From positions 4,728,501-4,792,500 of the forward strand of contig NZ_LT670849.1 in assembly GCF_900142985.1 (NCBI RefSeq): a stretch of 64,000 bases of DNA. Reading direction: 5' to 3'. The notes beneath the pieces are model-generated. The model ran no database searches. It was not told the DNA's origin and was given only the letters and a program-made list of their open reading frames with translations. How positions within the stretch are numbered: position 1 is the first letter of the stretch; each line of letters begins with the position of its first letter. The DNA is from Bradyrhizobium erythrophlei (GTDB taxonomy: Bacteria; Pseudomonadota; Alphaproteobacteria; Rhizobiales; Xanthobacteraceae). The position numbers and the translations under genes are program-made. Below are positions 26,956 through 36,285 of the stretch, piece by piece.

Positions 26956-28020
26956 ATGAGCGTTGCAACACTCGACCGTACCGCCAATACACCCGCGCCC
27001 ACCGATCAGCAGGTCCAGGCCTATCTGCTCACCGGCTTGCGCAATCGCTGGTGGCCGATCCTGCCCTCGCGCTTCGTCGAAGCCGGCGGCAAGCCGCTCG
27101 GCCTGACCCGGCTCGGCGAATCTCTGGTGCTGTGGCGCGACTCGCGCGGCGTCATTCACGTGCAGGCCGATCGTTGTCCTCATCGCGCGGTGCCGCTGTC
27201 GCGCGGCATCAACGAGGGCGATCGGCTGCGCTGCAATTACCACGGCGTCGAGGTTGGCCCCGACGGCAAGGTGCTGAAGGTTCCCGGCCAACCCGGCTGC
27301 CCGCTCGAAGGCAAGAAGGCGGTGAAGACCTATCCGTCGCGAGAAATAGCCGGCGCCATCTTCGCCTGGTTCGGCGACGCGCTGCACCAGGAGGCGAGCG
27401 AGTTTGAGCCCCCGGAGCAATTGGTTGATCCGGAATACTCGCACTTCCTCTGCTATGCAGACTGGGAGATGGCGTGGCGTTATGCCTTCGACAATCTCAT
27501 GGATCCCATGCATGGCACATTCCTGCATGCCAACTCCCACACCATGTTCCAGGGGGAGACCCAGGCCCATTTCGTCACCCGCGATACGCCGCATGGCTAT
27601 TTCTTCGAGAAAGAAGGTCAGCGCGACGTGAACTTCGATTGGAGCGAATTTGTCGATAAAGGTGCGCTCTATGTTCGTCTCGAAATTCCCTATCCGCCAT
27701 CGGGCGGACCCGGCGGCAATTTCGGGATCGTCGGTTTCGGTACCCCGATCGACGAGAATACAATGTGCGTGTTCTTCTGGCGCGTCCGCAAGGTGAACGG
27801 CTGGCAGCGCGACGTTTGGCGCTTCCTTTACAAGACCAATCTCGAACCGCGTCACTGGGACGTTCTTGAGCAGGACCGCGAGATCCTCGCCGGCGTCAAG
27901 CCGGGCCTCGAGAAATACGAGATGCTCTATCAGCACGATGCCGGCGTGATCCGGCTGCGCCGTTATCTGGCGCAGCAAGCGCGCAAGCAACTGGTCGAAC
28001 TTCAGGCCGCAGGGAAATAA
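26956..28020 (+). CDS. Rieske non-heme iron oxygenase, catalytic subunit (VanA/PobA-like)
   Basis: 354 aa, class IA length. Rieske ligands Cys74-x-His76 and Cys93-x2-His96 (CPHRAVPLSRG, CNYHG). Mononuclear iron region FDNLMDPMHGTFLHAN. No small beta subunit nearby. Relatives are O-demethylases or ring hydroxylases of aromatic acids (vanillate, phenoxybenzoate, phthalate types). It probably makes the catechol that the VOC dioxygenase cleaves. Substrate not predictable from sequence alone. Confidence 0.88.
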   Translation: MSVATLDRTANTPAPTDQQVQAYLLTGLRNRWWPILPSRFVEAGGKPLGLTRLGESLVLWRDSRGVIHVQADRCPHRAVPLSRGINEGDRLRCNYHGVEVGPDGKVLKVPGQPGCPLEGKKAVKTYPSREIAGAIFAWFGDALHQEASEFEPPEQLVDPEYSHFLCYADWEMAWRYAFDNLMDPMHGTFLHANSHTMFQGETQAHFVTRDTPHGYFFEKEGQRDVNFDWSEFVDKGALYVRLEIPYPPSGGPGGNFGIVGFGTPIDENTMCVFFWRVRKVNGWQRDVWRFLYKTNLEPRHWDVLEQDREILAGVKPGLEKYEMLYQHDAGVIRLRRYLAQQARKQLVELQAAGK

Positions 28021-28074
28021 CGGTCGCGCGCGACGGCGACATCATGCAGCGGACGGCTGCAAACGGAGGCTAGG

Positions 28075-29439
28075 ATGAATGTTATGGCACAGCAACCGGC
28101 GGGCGCGCTGGAGACGGCTGACAACACGCTCAGTCCCCAGGCAAGCCACGCGATCTGGGGCGCGGCGGTCGGCTTCTTTGTCGACAATTACGACATCTTT
28201 CTGCCGGTCATCGCGCTTGCGCCGGCCATGGTCTACTTTATCCCGGCGGATGTGCCGCCCGGCATCGCGGCGGTGGCGTCCGCAATGATCTTTGCGACGA
28301 CGCTGATCGGCCGGCCGTTGGGAGCGTTCATCTTCGGTCACTTTGCCGACACCATCGGCAGAAAGCGCACGACCATCATTTCGGTGATGGGTTTTGGTGT
28401 CGTCACGCTGCTGATTGCCGTCCTGCCTGGCTATGAGACGCTTGGGCCGGCGGTGATCTGGATTTTCATCGGCTTGCGTCTGATCGACGGCATCTTCCTC
28501 GGCGGCGAATACACCTCCGCCAATCCGCTGGCGATGGAATATTGTCCAAAGGACAAGCGCGGTCTGTTTGGCGCGGTGATCCAGAGCGCAGCGCCGCTGG
28601 GGACGGCTGGCATTTCGCTCGTGACGCTGGCGGTGCTGCTGCTGTTTCCGGCAAAGGGACCCGGCTCGCCCTATGTGGAGTGGGGATGGAGAATTCCCTT
28701 CTTCGTGGGTTCGATCATGGCGTTTGCGCTTGCCTATTATTACCAGAATTCAGTCGAGGAATCCGAAATCTGGCGCAAGTCGGACAAGACCGCGCACGCT
28801 AGTTCGCCGATCAAGATGCTGTTCACCGGCGAAAACCTGAAGAGCTTCTTGCAGGTGTTCGTTGTGATGACCGGCTTCTGGCTGCTTCTCAACGCCTCGC
28901 TTGCGGTGATGCCCGGTCTGCTTGCCGTGCAGATGAAAGTGGGAAGCGTCGAGACCACAAGCGCGCTCGTGATCGCCTATCTCGCGCTGAGCGTGGTCTA
29001 CGTTCTCGGCGGCGTAGTCAGCCAGCTCATCGGCCGCCGGACCTATCTGCTGGTCGCAAGCGTCTGCACGGCGACGCTGGGCACGCTTTGTTACTACCTG
29101 CTGTTGAACACGGTTCCCGGTGATCTGACACGCATCATGATCCTGACGACGTTGACAACGGTGCTGGTCGTCGCTCCCGGCGCGCTCGGCACCGTCTATA
29201 TCAACGAACGGTTCAGAACGACGGTCAGGGCATCCGGCTTCGGCCTGGGCTACAGCCTCGCAATCATTCTGCCCGCGTTCTACGTCTTCTATCAGACCTG
29301 GCTCGCCTACTTTATGCCTTTCAAGTACACCGTGCTGGTGCTGGTGGTGGTCGGGGCCGTCCTCATCTTCGTCGGAGCCGCGCTCGGTCCCGAGACCAAG
29401 GATGTCGATTTTGGATCTGCGGCCGCGGAGAAGACGTAG
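28075..29439 (+). CDS. MFS transporter, metabolite:H+ symporter type
   Basis: 454 aa with twelve hydrophobic helices; ATG 28075 after CGGAGGCTAGG. Motif GRPLGAFIFGHFADTIGRKRT between helices 2 and 3 and GGEYTSAN further on are those of the MHS (ShiA/PcaK neighbour) group for aromatic or organic acids. Last gene of the plus aromatic operon, converging on a TetR gene. Confidence 0.85.
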   Translation: MNVMAQQPAGALETADNTLSPQASHAIWGAAVGFFVDNYDIFLPVIALAPAMVYFIPADVPPGIAAVASAMIFATTLIGRPLGAFIFGHFADTIGRKRTTIISVMGFGVVTLLIAVLPGYETLGPAVIWIFIGLRLIDGIFLGGEYTSANPLAMEYCPKDKRGLFGAVIQSAAPLGTAGISLVTLAVLLLFPAKGPGSPYVEWGWRIPFFVGSIMAFALAYYYQNSVEESEIWRKSDKTAHASSPIKMLFTGENLKSFLQVFVVMTGFWLLLNASLAVMPGLLAVQMKVGSVETTSALVIAYLALSVVYVLGGVVSQLIGRRTYLLVASVCTATLGTLCYYLLLNTVPGDLTRIMILTTLTTVLVVAPGALGTVYINERFRTTVRASGFGLGYSLAIILPAFYVFYQTWLAYFMPFKYTVLVLVVVGAVLIFVGAALGPETKDVDFGSAAAEKT

Positions 29440-29482
29440 TCTTCATTCGCGTCGACAAGATAGTCCTCGTTCTTCATCCGGC

Positions 29483-30115
29483 TTACCGCGCCGAGGACCG
29501 TGTTGACTGGCGCGAATGCGAGTTTTGGCTCGCTGAACGCCGCTCGTTGCCCAAAATCAGATCGCACAGGAGTTCGATTTCTTCGTCGCTGCACGCCGCG
29601 CCTCGATTCACATGGGCCCCCATCGCGAAACCATCGAAGGCCATGAAGATGATGTGCGATACGGATTTCACGTTGACGGCCTTCAGGCGATCGGGCGGCA
29701 GGATGTCGCGAAGCATCTCGGCTACCGATTTCTCGGCCGTCTTCAGCAGCGACGGGTCATATCCCTCGCGGCTCGCACCCGAAACGGCCTGAATAATATT
29801 GTTGGCGAACGCGTTTTCTTCCGCCGGGATATCGCGCCAGATCACCGCGATCAGATGCTTGAGCCTCTTGCGGGAATTACGTATCGCCAGGAGCTCGATC
29901 TCGAGTCGCTTGAGGCGCTCTCGAAGCCAGGGGTCGTAGATGGAATAGAGAATGTCGAACTTCGAAGGAAAATACGAATAGAGGTTCGCCGTGGATATCT
30001 CGGCCTCACCGGCGATCTGACTGAGAGTCGTGCCGTTGTAACTCTGTTCGCGAAACAGGCGATGTGCCGCGCCGAGGATCGCTTCGCGTACGGCCGGCTT
30101 TTTAACTTGCGCCAT
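29483..30115 (-). CDS. TetR-family transcriptional regulator
   Basis: 210 aa, ATG 30115 after TAGGATTTAGCA. N-terminal helix-turn-helix ILGAAHRLFREQSYNGTTLSQIAGEAEISTANLY in pieces typical of TetR, then a helical ligand domain. Divergent from nicX (150 bases between starts), so it is the leading candidate regulator of the pyridine cluster. It is not a NicR (MarR) relative; NicS of Pseudomonas is a TetR protein, but orthology is not claimed. Confidence 0.87.
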   Translation of the reverse strand: MAQVKKPAVREAILGAAHRLFREQSYNGTTLSQIAGEAEISTANLYSYFPSKFDILYSIYDPWLRERLKRLEIELLAIRNSRKRLKHLIAVIWRDIPAEENAFANNIIQAVSGASREGYDPSLLKTAEKSVAEMLRDILPPDRLKAVNVKSVSHIIFMAFDGFAMGAHVNRGAACSDEEIELLCDLILGNERRSASQNSHSRQSTRSSAR

Positions 30116-30192
30116 TGCTAAATCCTACGGCTTCGCCAAGCGGGTTCCGGTCCCTGGTCAAGGAATGGGCGTTTAACGAATGACATTTGGTA

Positions 30193-30230
30193 TTGACAGT
30201 TCTGCCCACAAGGCTTTTGATCTCGATCAA
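30193..30230 (+). promoter_or_regulatory. nicX promoter with an FNR/FixK-like box over the -10
   Basis: TTGACA (30193) and TTTGAT (30216) are 17 bases apart. TTGATCTCGATCAA (30217-30230) is a perfect FNR/FixK-type palindrome overlapping the -10. In that position a bound regulator would repress. GGAGGTGA follows before the start codon. Confidence 0.45.
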
Positions 30231-30264
30231 GAACATTTTCAAGTTTGGACAATGGAGGTGACCA

Positions 30265-31344
30265 ATGTTGCAGGCAGCCATTCGCGCGCCCGAGGGAAAT
30301 CCCGCAGGTCTGGCCTTTCTTTATCGGCGGCAGTTCGAGCTTTGCAAGGTGCAGCGCGGCGAAACGATCGCGCTGGTCAGCGACCTGACGACCCGACGCG
30401 AATATATCCAGGCTGCGTTCGCCGCCGCGGATGAATTGGGCGCCGACGTCTATGAGATGTGCGTCAATTCGGTCCCCTCATGGACCAAGGTCGGCGTCCC
30501 CACCATCGGCAAGTGCAAGGGGACGTTGGAGGCTGTTCGCGCCGCCGATATCATTGTTATCTTCCACGTTCCATTATTCACGAAGTGGCTCAAGGAGGTC
30601 ATGAATGGCGGCACGCGCGTCCTGATGATCATCGATGCGCCAGACGATCTCGATCATCTGATGTCGCCCAAGGGTCTCAAGGACGCCGTCAAACATGCGC
30701 ACAAGCGGCTGAGCCAGACCAAGAAGGTCCACGTCGTAAGCGATGCCGGAACCGATTTCACGTACACCTGCGGCGAATATCCGGTGATGAGTCAGTGGGG
30801 TTATGCCGACGAACCCGGCCATTTCGACCATTGGGGCGCCGGGCATGTTCACACGTTTCCCAACGAAGGGACCGCGAACGGCACCGTCGTTTTCCAGCCT
30901 GGTGACATCATCATTCTTCCCTACTGCCGGTACGTCCAGGATCCTGTTCGCCTCGATATCCGCGACGGCTTCGTCACCAAGATCGACGGCGGCCTCGATG
31001 CCAAGCTGATGCGGGACTGGTTGAACGACAACAAATCCTCTCCCGACGATCGCGATCCCTTTGCGGTGTCGCATTTGGGCTGGGGCCTCAATCCGCAATC
31101 GCTGTGGTACGGAATTGCGCTCAACGGTGACGAGCCCGAACGCAGCCGCGCAGCCGCACGCACTTTCCCCGGCAACTTCCTGTTCTCCACCGGGCCGAAT
31201 AGCCAGGGCGGCGGCAAGCGAAATACCCGCGGCCACTATGACGTGCCGATGCGGGATTGCACCGTTGTTCTCGACAACGAGGTGGTGATCGAGAAAGGTC
31301 GTCTCGTAGACCCGGCGATGGTGGTCGAGCGCGAAGCACGCTAG
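30265..31344 (+). CDS. nicX: 2,5-dihydroxypyridine 5,6-dioxygenase (NicX family)
   Basis: 359 aa, ATG 30265. Follows Pseudomonas putida NicX closely in the second half: YADEPGHFDHW, PNEGTANGTVVFQPGDII and GNFLFSTGPNSQGGGKRNT. The iron ligands are kept: His270 (SHLGWG) and His324-x-Asp326 (HYDVP), matching NicX His265, His318 and Asp320. NicX opens the ring of 2,5-dihydroxypyridine to N-formylmaleamate; this fold comes from M29 aminopeptidases. First gene of the plus unit with CoxG-like and molybdenum hydroxylase genes. Confidence 0.88.
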   Translation: MLQAAIRAPEGNPAGLAFLYRRQFELCKVQRGETIALVSDLTTRREYIQAAFAAADELGADVYEMCVNSVPSWTKVGVPTIGKCKGTLEAVRAADIIVIFHVPLFTKWLKEVMNGGTRVLMIIDAPDDLDHLMSPKGLKDAVKHAHKRLSQTKKVHVVSDAGTDFTYTCGEYPVMSQWGYADEPGHFDHWGAGHVHTFPNEGTANGTVVFQPGDIIILPYCRYVQDPVRLDIRDGFVTKIDGGLDAKLMRDWLNDNKSSPDDRDPFAVSHLGWGLNPQSLWYGIALNGDEPERSRAAARTFPGNFLFSTGPNSQGGGKRNTRGHYDVPMRDCTVVLDNEVVIEKGRLVDPAMVVEREAR

Positions 31345-31356
31345 GGCGCGATCGAT

Positions 31357-31818
31357 ATGCGTATCGAGGATCGCTTTTCCATTGCCGCCCCTCGCGATCG
31401 TGTCTGGCAGGCGATTCGCAGCCCGGACATCGTGGCTTCGTGCCTGCCAGGATGCCACGACGTCGAGGTCATCAGTCCAACCAATTACAAGGCCAGAATC
31501 CGGGTGCAGCTCGGCCCCATCAAGGCGGACTTCGCGATCGATATCGATGTGATCTCTGAAATCGAATTCGAGGAAGTGCGCTCTCGTTCCCGGGGCGAGG
31601 AAGGGGGCAGGGCCAGTTCGCTGTCTTCGGAGAATGTGCTGCGACTGACTGCGCTCGATGCCGAGACCACCGAACTGCATTACTCATCCGAAGTCGCGGT
31701 GGTCGGTCGCCTCGGCAAATTCGGCCTCGGTGTCATGAAGAAAAAGGCGGAAAGCCTCGGCCACGACTTTGCGGTCGCCTTCAGACAAAAAATTGAACAT
31801 GCCGCGGTAGACAAGTAA
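31357..31818 (+). CDS. CoxG-like SRPBCC-fold protein
   Basis: 153 aa, no signal peptide. Starts IEDRFSIAAPRDRVWQAI and contains LPGCHDVEVISPTNYKARI, the CoxG (carbon monoxide dehydrogenase subunit G) family pattern. CoxG-like proteins accompany molybdenum hydroxylases and help assembly or membrane attachment. Here it directly precedes the three hydroxylase genes. Confidence 0.83.
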   Translation: MRIEDRFSIAAPRDRVWQAIRSPDIVASCLPGCHDVEVISPTNYKARIRVQLGPIKADFAIDIDVISEIEFEEVRSRSRGEEGGRASSLSSENVLRLTALDAETTELHYSSEVAVVGRLGKFGLGVMKKKAESLGHDFAVAFRQKIEHAAVDK

Positions 31819-31823
31819 CATCG

Positions 31824-32684
31824 ATGGATCTCTTCCTTCCACAAACGATCGAAGAGGCGGTTGGACTTCTGGTCCAGCATGAGGGCGCCCGCTGCATCTC
31901 CGGGGGCGCCACGCTCGTCGCGATGATGAATGCGGGCCTGGTCGAGCCGGCCGCCTTGATCAGCTTGCGGCAGATCCCGGCGCTGTCCGGGATCGTGCGC
32001 GAAGCCGATGGCCGGGTTCGAATCGGCGCGATGACGCGCCACGTCGACACCGCGACTTCGGCTTGCTTCAAGGATGGGCAGCGCGTCGTGCCTTCTGCCG
32101 CGGTGCGTATCGCCAATCGCGTCGTCCGCAATATGGGCACGATGGGCGGGTCGATTTCGTTTGCGGATCCTGCGGCCGACTACCTCGCCGCGCTTACGGC
32201 CGCAGAAGCGATAATCGACATTGCCTCACCTGAAGGCAGCCGATCGCTTCCCATCGCCGACTTCGTCACGGATTGGTACACCACCGCGCTTGCTCCCGAC
32301 GAAATTGTTACGTCGATCAACGTTCCGGCCGCGCCGCTTGGCTCGGTCGGCCATTACGAGAAACTGGCGCGAGTTTCCGGTGATTTCGCGATTGTTTCGA
32401 TTGCGATCATGGCGAAGTTCGAAGGCGATATCTGCACGTTCATTCGCATGGCGGTGGGCGGATGCGGGCCCGCCCCGCTGCGCCTGCGGGAAGCGGAAGC
32501 TTTGCTCGAAGGAACCTCCGTGAGTCCTTCGCTGATTTCGGAAGCGGGCCGTATGCTGGTTGCCATCAGCGACCCCGTCGACGACGTGCGTGCATCGGCC
32601 GAATATCGTCGCACCGTGCTGCCGCGGCTGCTCGTGAAGGCGATTTCACAGATCCAACACGCAGAAAAAGCCGAGGTCGCATGA
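31824..32684 (+). CDS. Molybdenum hydroxylase FAD-binding (medium) subunit
   Basis: 286 aa. FAD motifs of the CoxM/xanthine dehydrogenase family: CISGGATLVAMMN and RNMGTMGGSISFADP; C-terminal CO_deh_flav_C domain from about 175. Stop overlaps the 2Fe-2S gene (ATGA at 32681). Pseudomonas nicotinate dehydrogenase NicAB has no FAD subunit, so this enzyme is of another, three-subunit build. Confidence 0.87.
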   Translation: MDLFLPQTIEEAVGLLVQHEGARCISGGATLVAMMNAGLVEPAALISLRQIPALSGIVREADGRVRIGAMTRHVDTATSACFKDGQRVVPSAAVRIANRVVRNMGTMGGSISFADPAADYLAALTAAEAIIDIASPEGSRSLPIADFVTDWYTTALAPDEIVTSINVPAAPLGSVGHYEKLARVSGDFAIVSIAIMAKFEGDICTFIRMAVGGCGPAPLRLREAEALLEGTSVSPSLISEAGRMLVAISDPVDDVRASAEYRRTVLPRLLVKAISQIQHAEKAEVA

Positions 32685-33157
32685 GCAGGCCGCAGCTCAT
32701 CGAACTATGTGTGAACGGTTCGCAGCGGGCGGCTCGCGCCGGCTCGGATCAGACGCTGCTCGAGGTGTTGCGCGACGAGCTTCATCTCACCGGGCCAAAG
32801 CGTGGCTGCAACCAGGGAGTTTGCGGAGCCTGCACGGTGCTGGTCGATGATCAGCCGGTTCGCTCGTGCCTGTCGCTGGCGGTCCTGACCCAGAACCGAT
32901 CAATCACCACGGTCGAAGGGCTGGCGGATGGAAAATCACTGACGGCCTTGCAGAAGGCCATCATCGACTTTGGCGCCGTCCAGTGCGGATTTTGCACCGG
33001 CGGAATGCTGATGGTCGCGCATGCGCTGTTGGCCGAAAATCCGCACCCGACCCCGGACGAAGTCCGATCGGCGCTTTCCGGCAACCTGTGCCGTTGTTCC
33101 GGTTACACCAAGATTGTCGAGGCCGTCTGTCGCGCCAACGAAGGAATGCACCCGTGA
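32681..33157 (+). CDS. Molybdenum hydroxylase 2Fe-2S (small) subunit
   Basis: 158 aa, ATG 32681. Two [2Fe-2S] sites: plant-type CNQGVCGACTVLVDD with a later Cys, and the C-terminal CGFC...CRC helical site (QCGFCTGGMLM and LCRCSGYTKIV). CoxS/NicA-like. Start and stop are coupled to neighbours (ATGA, GTGA). Confidence 0.9.
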   Translation: MSRPQLIELCVNGSQRAARAGSDQTLLEVLRDELHLTGPKRGCNQGVCGACTVLVDDQPVRSCLSLAVLTQNRSITTVEGLADGKSLTALQKAIIDFGAVQCGFCTGGMLMVAHALLAENPHPTPDEVRSALSGNLCRCSGYTKIVEAVCRANEGMHP

Positions 33158-35465
33158 GCGTGGTCGGACAAAGCATTCCCCGGTTGGATAGCCGCGAAAA
33201 GGTATCGGGCAGGGCGCATTACATCGCCGACCTTTACCGGCCCGGCATGCTGTATGGCGCCATCCTTGGCAGTCCGTACGCCCACGCTCGCATCAAATCC
33301 TATGATGTGCGCGCTGCCAAGCAACTTCCCGGCGTGGTCAGCGTCTTGACCGGTTCGGATTTCAAGGGCGGGAAGTTCGGTCCCTTCATCAAGGATGAAA
33401 CCGTCCTGGCGGCCGGAAAAGTTCGCTACGTCGGCGAACCCGTCTGCATTGTTGCGGCCGAAGATGAAAAAACGGCTCGCCGCGCCGCCCGCATGATCGA
33501 GGTGGAATACGAGGAGCTGCCAGCGGTCTTGACGCCTGATGAGGCCATGGCGGCGTCCGCGCCGGTCATTCATGAAGACAACGAATCCTATTTTCGCGTG
33601 CATCACACGGACTGCGGCGGAAATCTGGCCTGGTCGACCTCCTTTGCGGAAGGCGATATCGAGCGCGCCTGGTCGGATTGCGACGTCATCGTCGAGGGCG
33701 AGTTCGAGACGCAAGCGCAGGCGCACGTGGCCATCGAACCATGTGGGGCGCTGGCGGAAATCGATTCGACCGGTCGGGTGACGTTGTGGTCCTCCAACCA
33801 ATCCGTATTCCGCGTCCAGGCCAACGTCTGCGAGGCGCTCAGCCTTTCGATGTCAAAGTTGCGATGCGTGACCCCTCGGGTGGGTGGCGGCTTCGGCAAC
33901 AAGATGGAAATGCATGTTCAGGCGATGACGGCGGCGCTTGCGATCGACAGCGGCCGGCCGGTCAAGCTCATCCTCAGCAGGGAAGAGGACTTTGAAATCG
34001 TCCGCCACCGGCACCCTTATCGGATCCGGGCAAAAACCGGCGCAAAGCGCGACGGCACGCTGGTCGCACGTGAAGTGGATATTGTCGTCGATTGCGGGGC
34101 ATATGGTGACGACAGCCCGGGCGTGATGGGCTTTTCGTTGCTGATGGCGCGTGGGCCATACCGGATTCCGAATGTGCGCGCGGCAGGGCGGCTGTATTAC
34201 ACCAACAAGATCCGGTTTGGGGCCTTCAGGGGTTTCGGCAATCCGCAGGTGTCGTTCGCGACCGAGATCCAGATCGACGAGATCGCCGAAAAAATCGGCA
34301 TGGATCCGCTCGAGCTTCGATTGAAGAACGCTACGCGCAAGGGTGACAGCTGGGTCGGCGGCGGGCCCGTCCACTCCGACGGCTTTGTAGGTTGCCTGAA
34401 AGCCGTTCGTGAATCTTCCGGGTGGAATCGCCGTGACAAGCTGCCGGCCGCGCCCGGCAAACGTCGCAGTCTTGGTTTGGCCTGTTCCTCTCACATCAGC
34501 GGCTTGCTGGCGACGGCTGCGATCGTTCGCGTCCTCGAAGATGGCACGATCGTTCTGAACACCGGGGCCGTCGATATCGGACAGGGCTCGGATACCGTGC
34601 TGACGCAGATGTGCGCCGCCTCACTGGAAATCCCGGTCGATCGCGTTGTCATCGGCAGTCCCGACACTGACAGTTCGCCTTACAATTGGGGAACGACCGC
34701 CAGCCGCGTAACCTATATGGTCGGACGGGCGATCGTTGCGGCGGCGGCTGAGGTGGAGGAAAAACTCAAGACCCACGCTGCCGATATTTTCGAGTGCTCG
34801 ACCGCGGACCTCACGCTGCGTCCGGGCGGCAAGATCGGGATCGTCGGCATTCCGGAACGCGAGTTGAGTTTCCAGGATCTATCGCTTCGGGCGCACTGGG
34901 CGGTTGGCGGTCCCATCATGGGGTCGGCCAGCGTGATGTACGACCAGCAGACGATTGATCCGAAGCGGACCATCGCAACCGGAGTGCCATTTCCGCAGAT
35001 CGGCGTGTTCTCATTTTCGGCAATCGTTTGCGACGTCGAAGTCGATGAGGCGACCGGCAAGGTCACCGTCAATGAAGCATGGTCGGCGTGTGACGTCGGA
35101 AAGGCCATCAATCCCGGATCCGTCGAGGGACAGATACAGGGCGGCTTTGTCCAGGGGCTCGGCTTCGCCCTCTGCGAGGAAGTCGTATGGGATGGCGCCA
35201 AGATCGCCAACCCCAGCCTCATGGACTACAAAGTACCGACGACACTTGATGTGCCGCCCAAGGTCCATGCTCTTCTCATCGAAGATCCGGAGCCGGATGG
35301 CCCGTTCGGCGCCAAGGGCATCGGCGAAATTCCCATCTGCGCCGTCGCGCCGGCCGTCATGAACGGCATAGCGGGGGCATGCGGCCGTCGCTTGCGCCGG
35401 CTTCCCGCCACCCCGAGCGGGTGCTTTTTGCGATGCTCGACGCAGGAGAGCCTCATGCGTCCTGA
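33154..35465 (+). CDS. Molybdenum hydroxylase large (molybdopterin) subunit, 3' frameshift into next gene
   Basis: GTG 33154, about 770 aa. Motifs: VGGGFGNKMEMHV, GAFRGFGNPQVS and the catalytic Glu725 in FGAKGIGE, the xanthine dehydrogenase family set. It should hydroxylate an N-heterocycle (nicotinate to 6-hydroxynicotinate is the likely case). Up to LRRLPATP the reading is normal; one C is then missing in the run at 35411-35414. With that base the end reads ERVLFAMLDAGEPHAS and stops at 35463-35465. As given, the frame runs on into the hydrolase, giving one 1035-aa ORF to 36261. I list the expected end. Confidence 0.83.
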
Positions 35466-36261
35466 AGATTATCCCGCGCAGGAACCGTTTTCGCCGCCCG
35501 CACGCCTCTATCATGACGAGGTGATGAAGCGCGGTGCCTCCGTCATCGGGGGAAAAGAATTTTCATATGGACCTGATCCGTACCAGAGCGTGACGATCTG
35601 GAACGCGCAAAAACCAAATGGCGCGGTGCTTGCGTTCATTCACGGGGGCGGGTGGACCAATGGCTACAAGGAATGGATGGCGTTCATGGCGCCGGCCTTC
35701 GCGGATGCCGGAATCACGTTCGCAAGCATTGGATACAGGCTGGCTCCGCAGCATGTATTTCCGGCCGGCTTTGATGACGCCGCCGCGGGAGTGGCTTTGG
35801 TGGCCAGGCATGCGCGCTCATTTGGCGGTGACCCGTTGCGGGTTTTTGTCGGCGGCCATTCGGCCGGTGGACATTATGCAGCCCTCATGGCGCTGACGCG
35901 CTCCGATATCGCGCTGCGCGGCTGTTTGCCGATCTCGGGCGTGTTCGACTTCGGTCCGCAGTCCGAACTCACGATGAGGCCGCGCTTCCTTGGCCCTCCC
36001 GATTCGGGCAGCGAAGGGCCGGCCAGTCCGATTACCAATATCAGCGGCAAACCTGGCCCATTTTTCATCGCTCACGGCAGTGAAGATTTTCCTCATCTCA
36101 TGAGCCAGTCGGTTCGCATGGAGGACGCGCTGCGCGCCGCCGGCGGCGAAGTCGAGTGGCTCGTGCTCCAGGGGCGAGATCATTTTACTGCAAGCTATGC
36201 CGGTGGCGAATCGAAGGGGCCTTGGGTGCCGCGGGCTGTCGAGTGGATTTTGCGGCATTAA
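35455..36261 (+). CDS. Arylformamidase-like alpha/beta hydrolase
   Basis: 268 aa, ATG 35455 after AGGAGAG. HGGGW oxyanion motif (FIHGGGWTNGYKEW), nucleophile Ser in GGHSAGGHYAA, and acid and His in the last third (GSEDFP, GRDHF). Kynurenine-formamidase / HSL group. NicX yields a formyl amide, and the usual deformylase NicD is absent in the window; this enzyme is a good candidate for that N-formylmaleamate step (inference). Now in frame with the upstream subunit because of a missing base. Confidence 0.8.
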   Translation: MRPEDYPAQEPFSPPARLYHDEVMKRGASVIGGKEFSYGPDPYQSVTIWNAQKPNGAVLAFIHGGGWTNGYKEWMAFMAPAFADAGITFASIGYRLAPQHVFPAGFDDAAAGVALVARHARSFGGDPLRVFVGGHSAGGHYAALMALTRSDIALRGCLPISGVFDFGPQSELTMRPRFLGPPDSGSEGPASPITNISGKPGPFFIAHGSEDFPHLMSQSVRMEDALRAAGGEVEWLVLQGRDHFTASYAGGESKGPWVPRAVEWILRH

Positions 36262-36285
36262 CGACCAAAGCGAGAGGGTATCCGG

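Noticed and set aside
29430..29444. GAAGAC-GTA-GTCTTC palindrome at the MFS stop
   Set aside because: Only 6-bp arms and no T run; not strong enough for a terminator or operator.
32866..33153. Upstream extension of the large-subunit ORF
   Set aside because: It only retranslates the 2Fe-2S gene in another frame; GTG 33154 fits the family start and the GTGA overlap.
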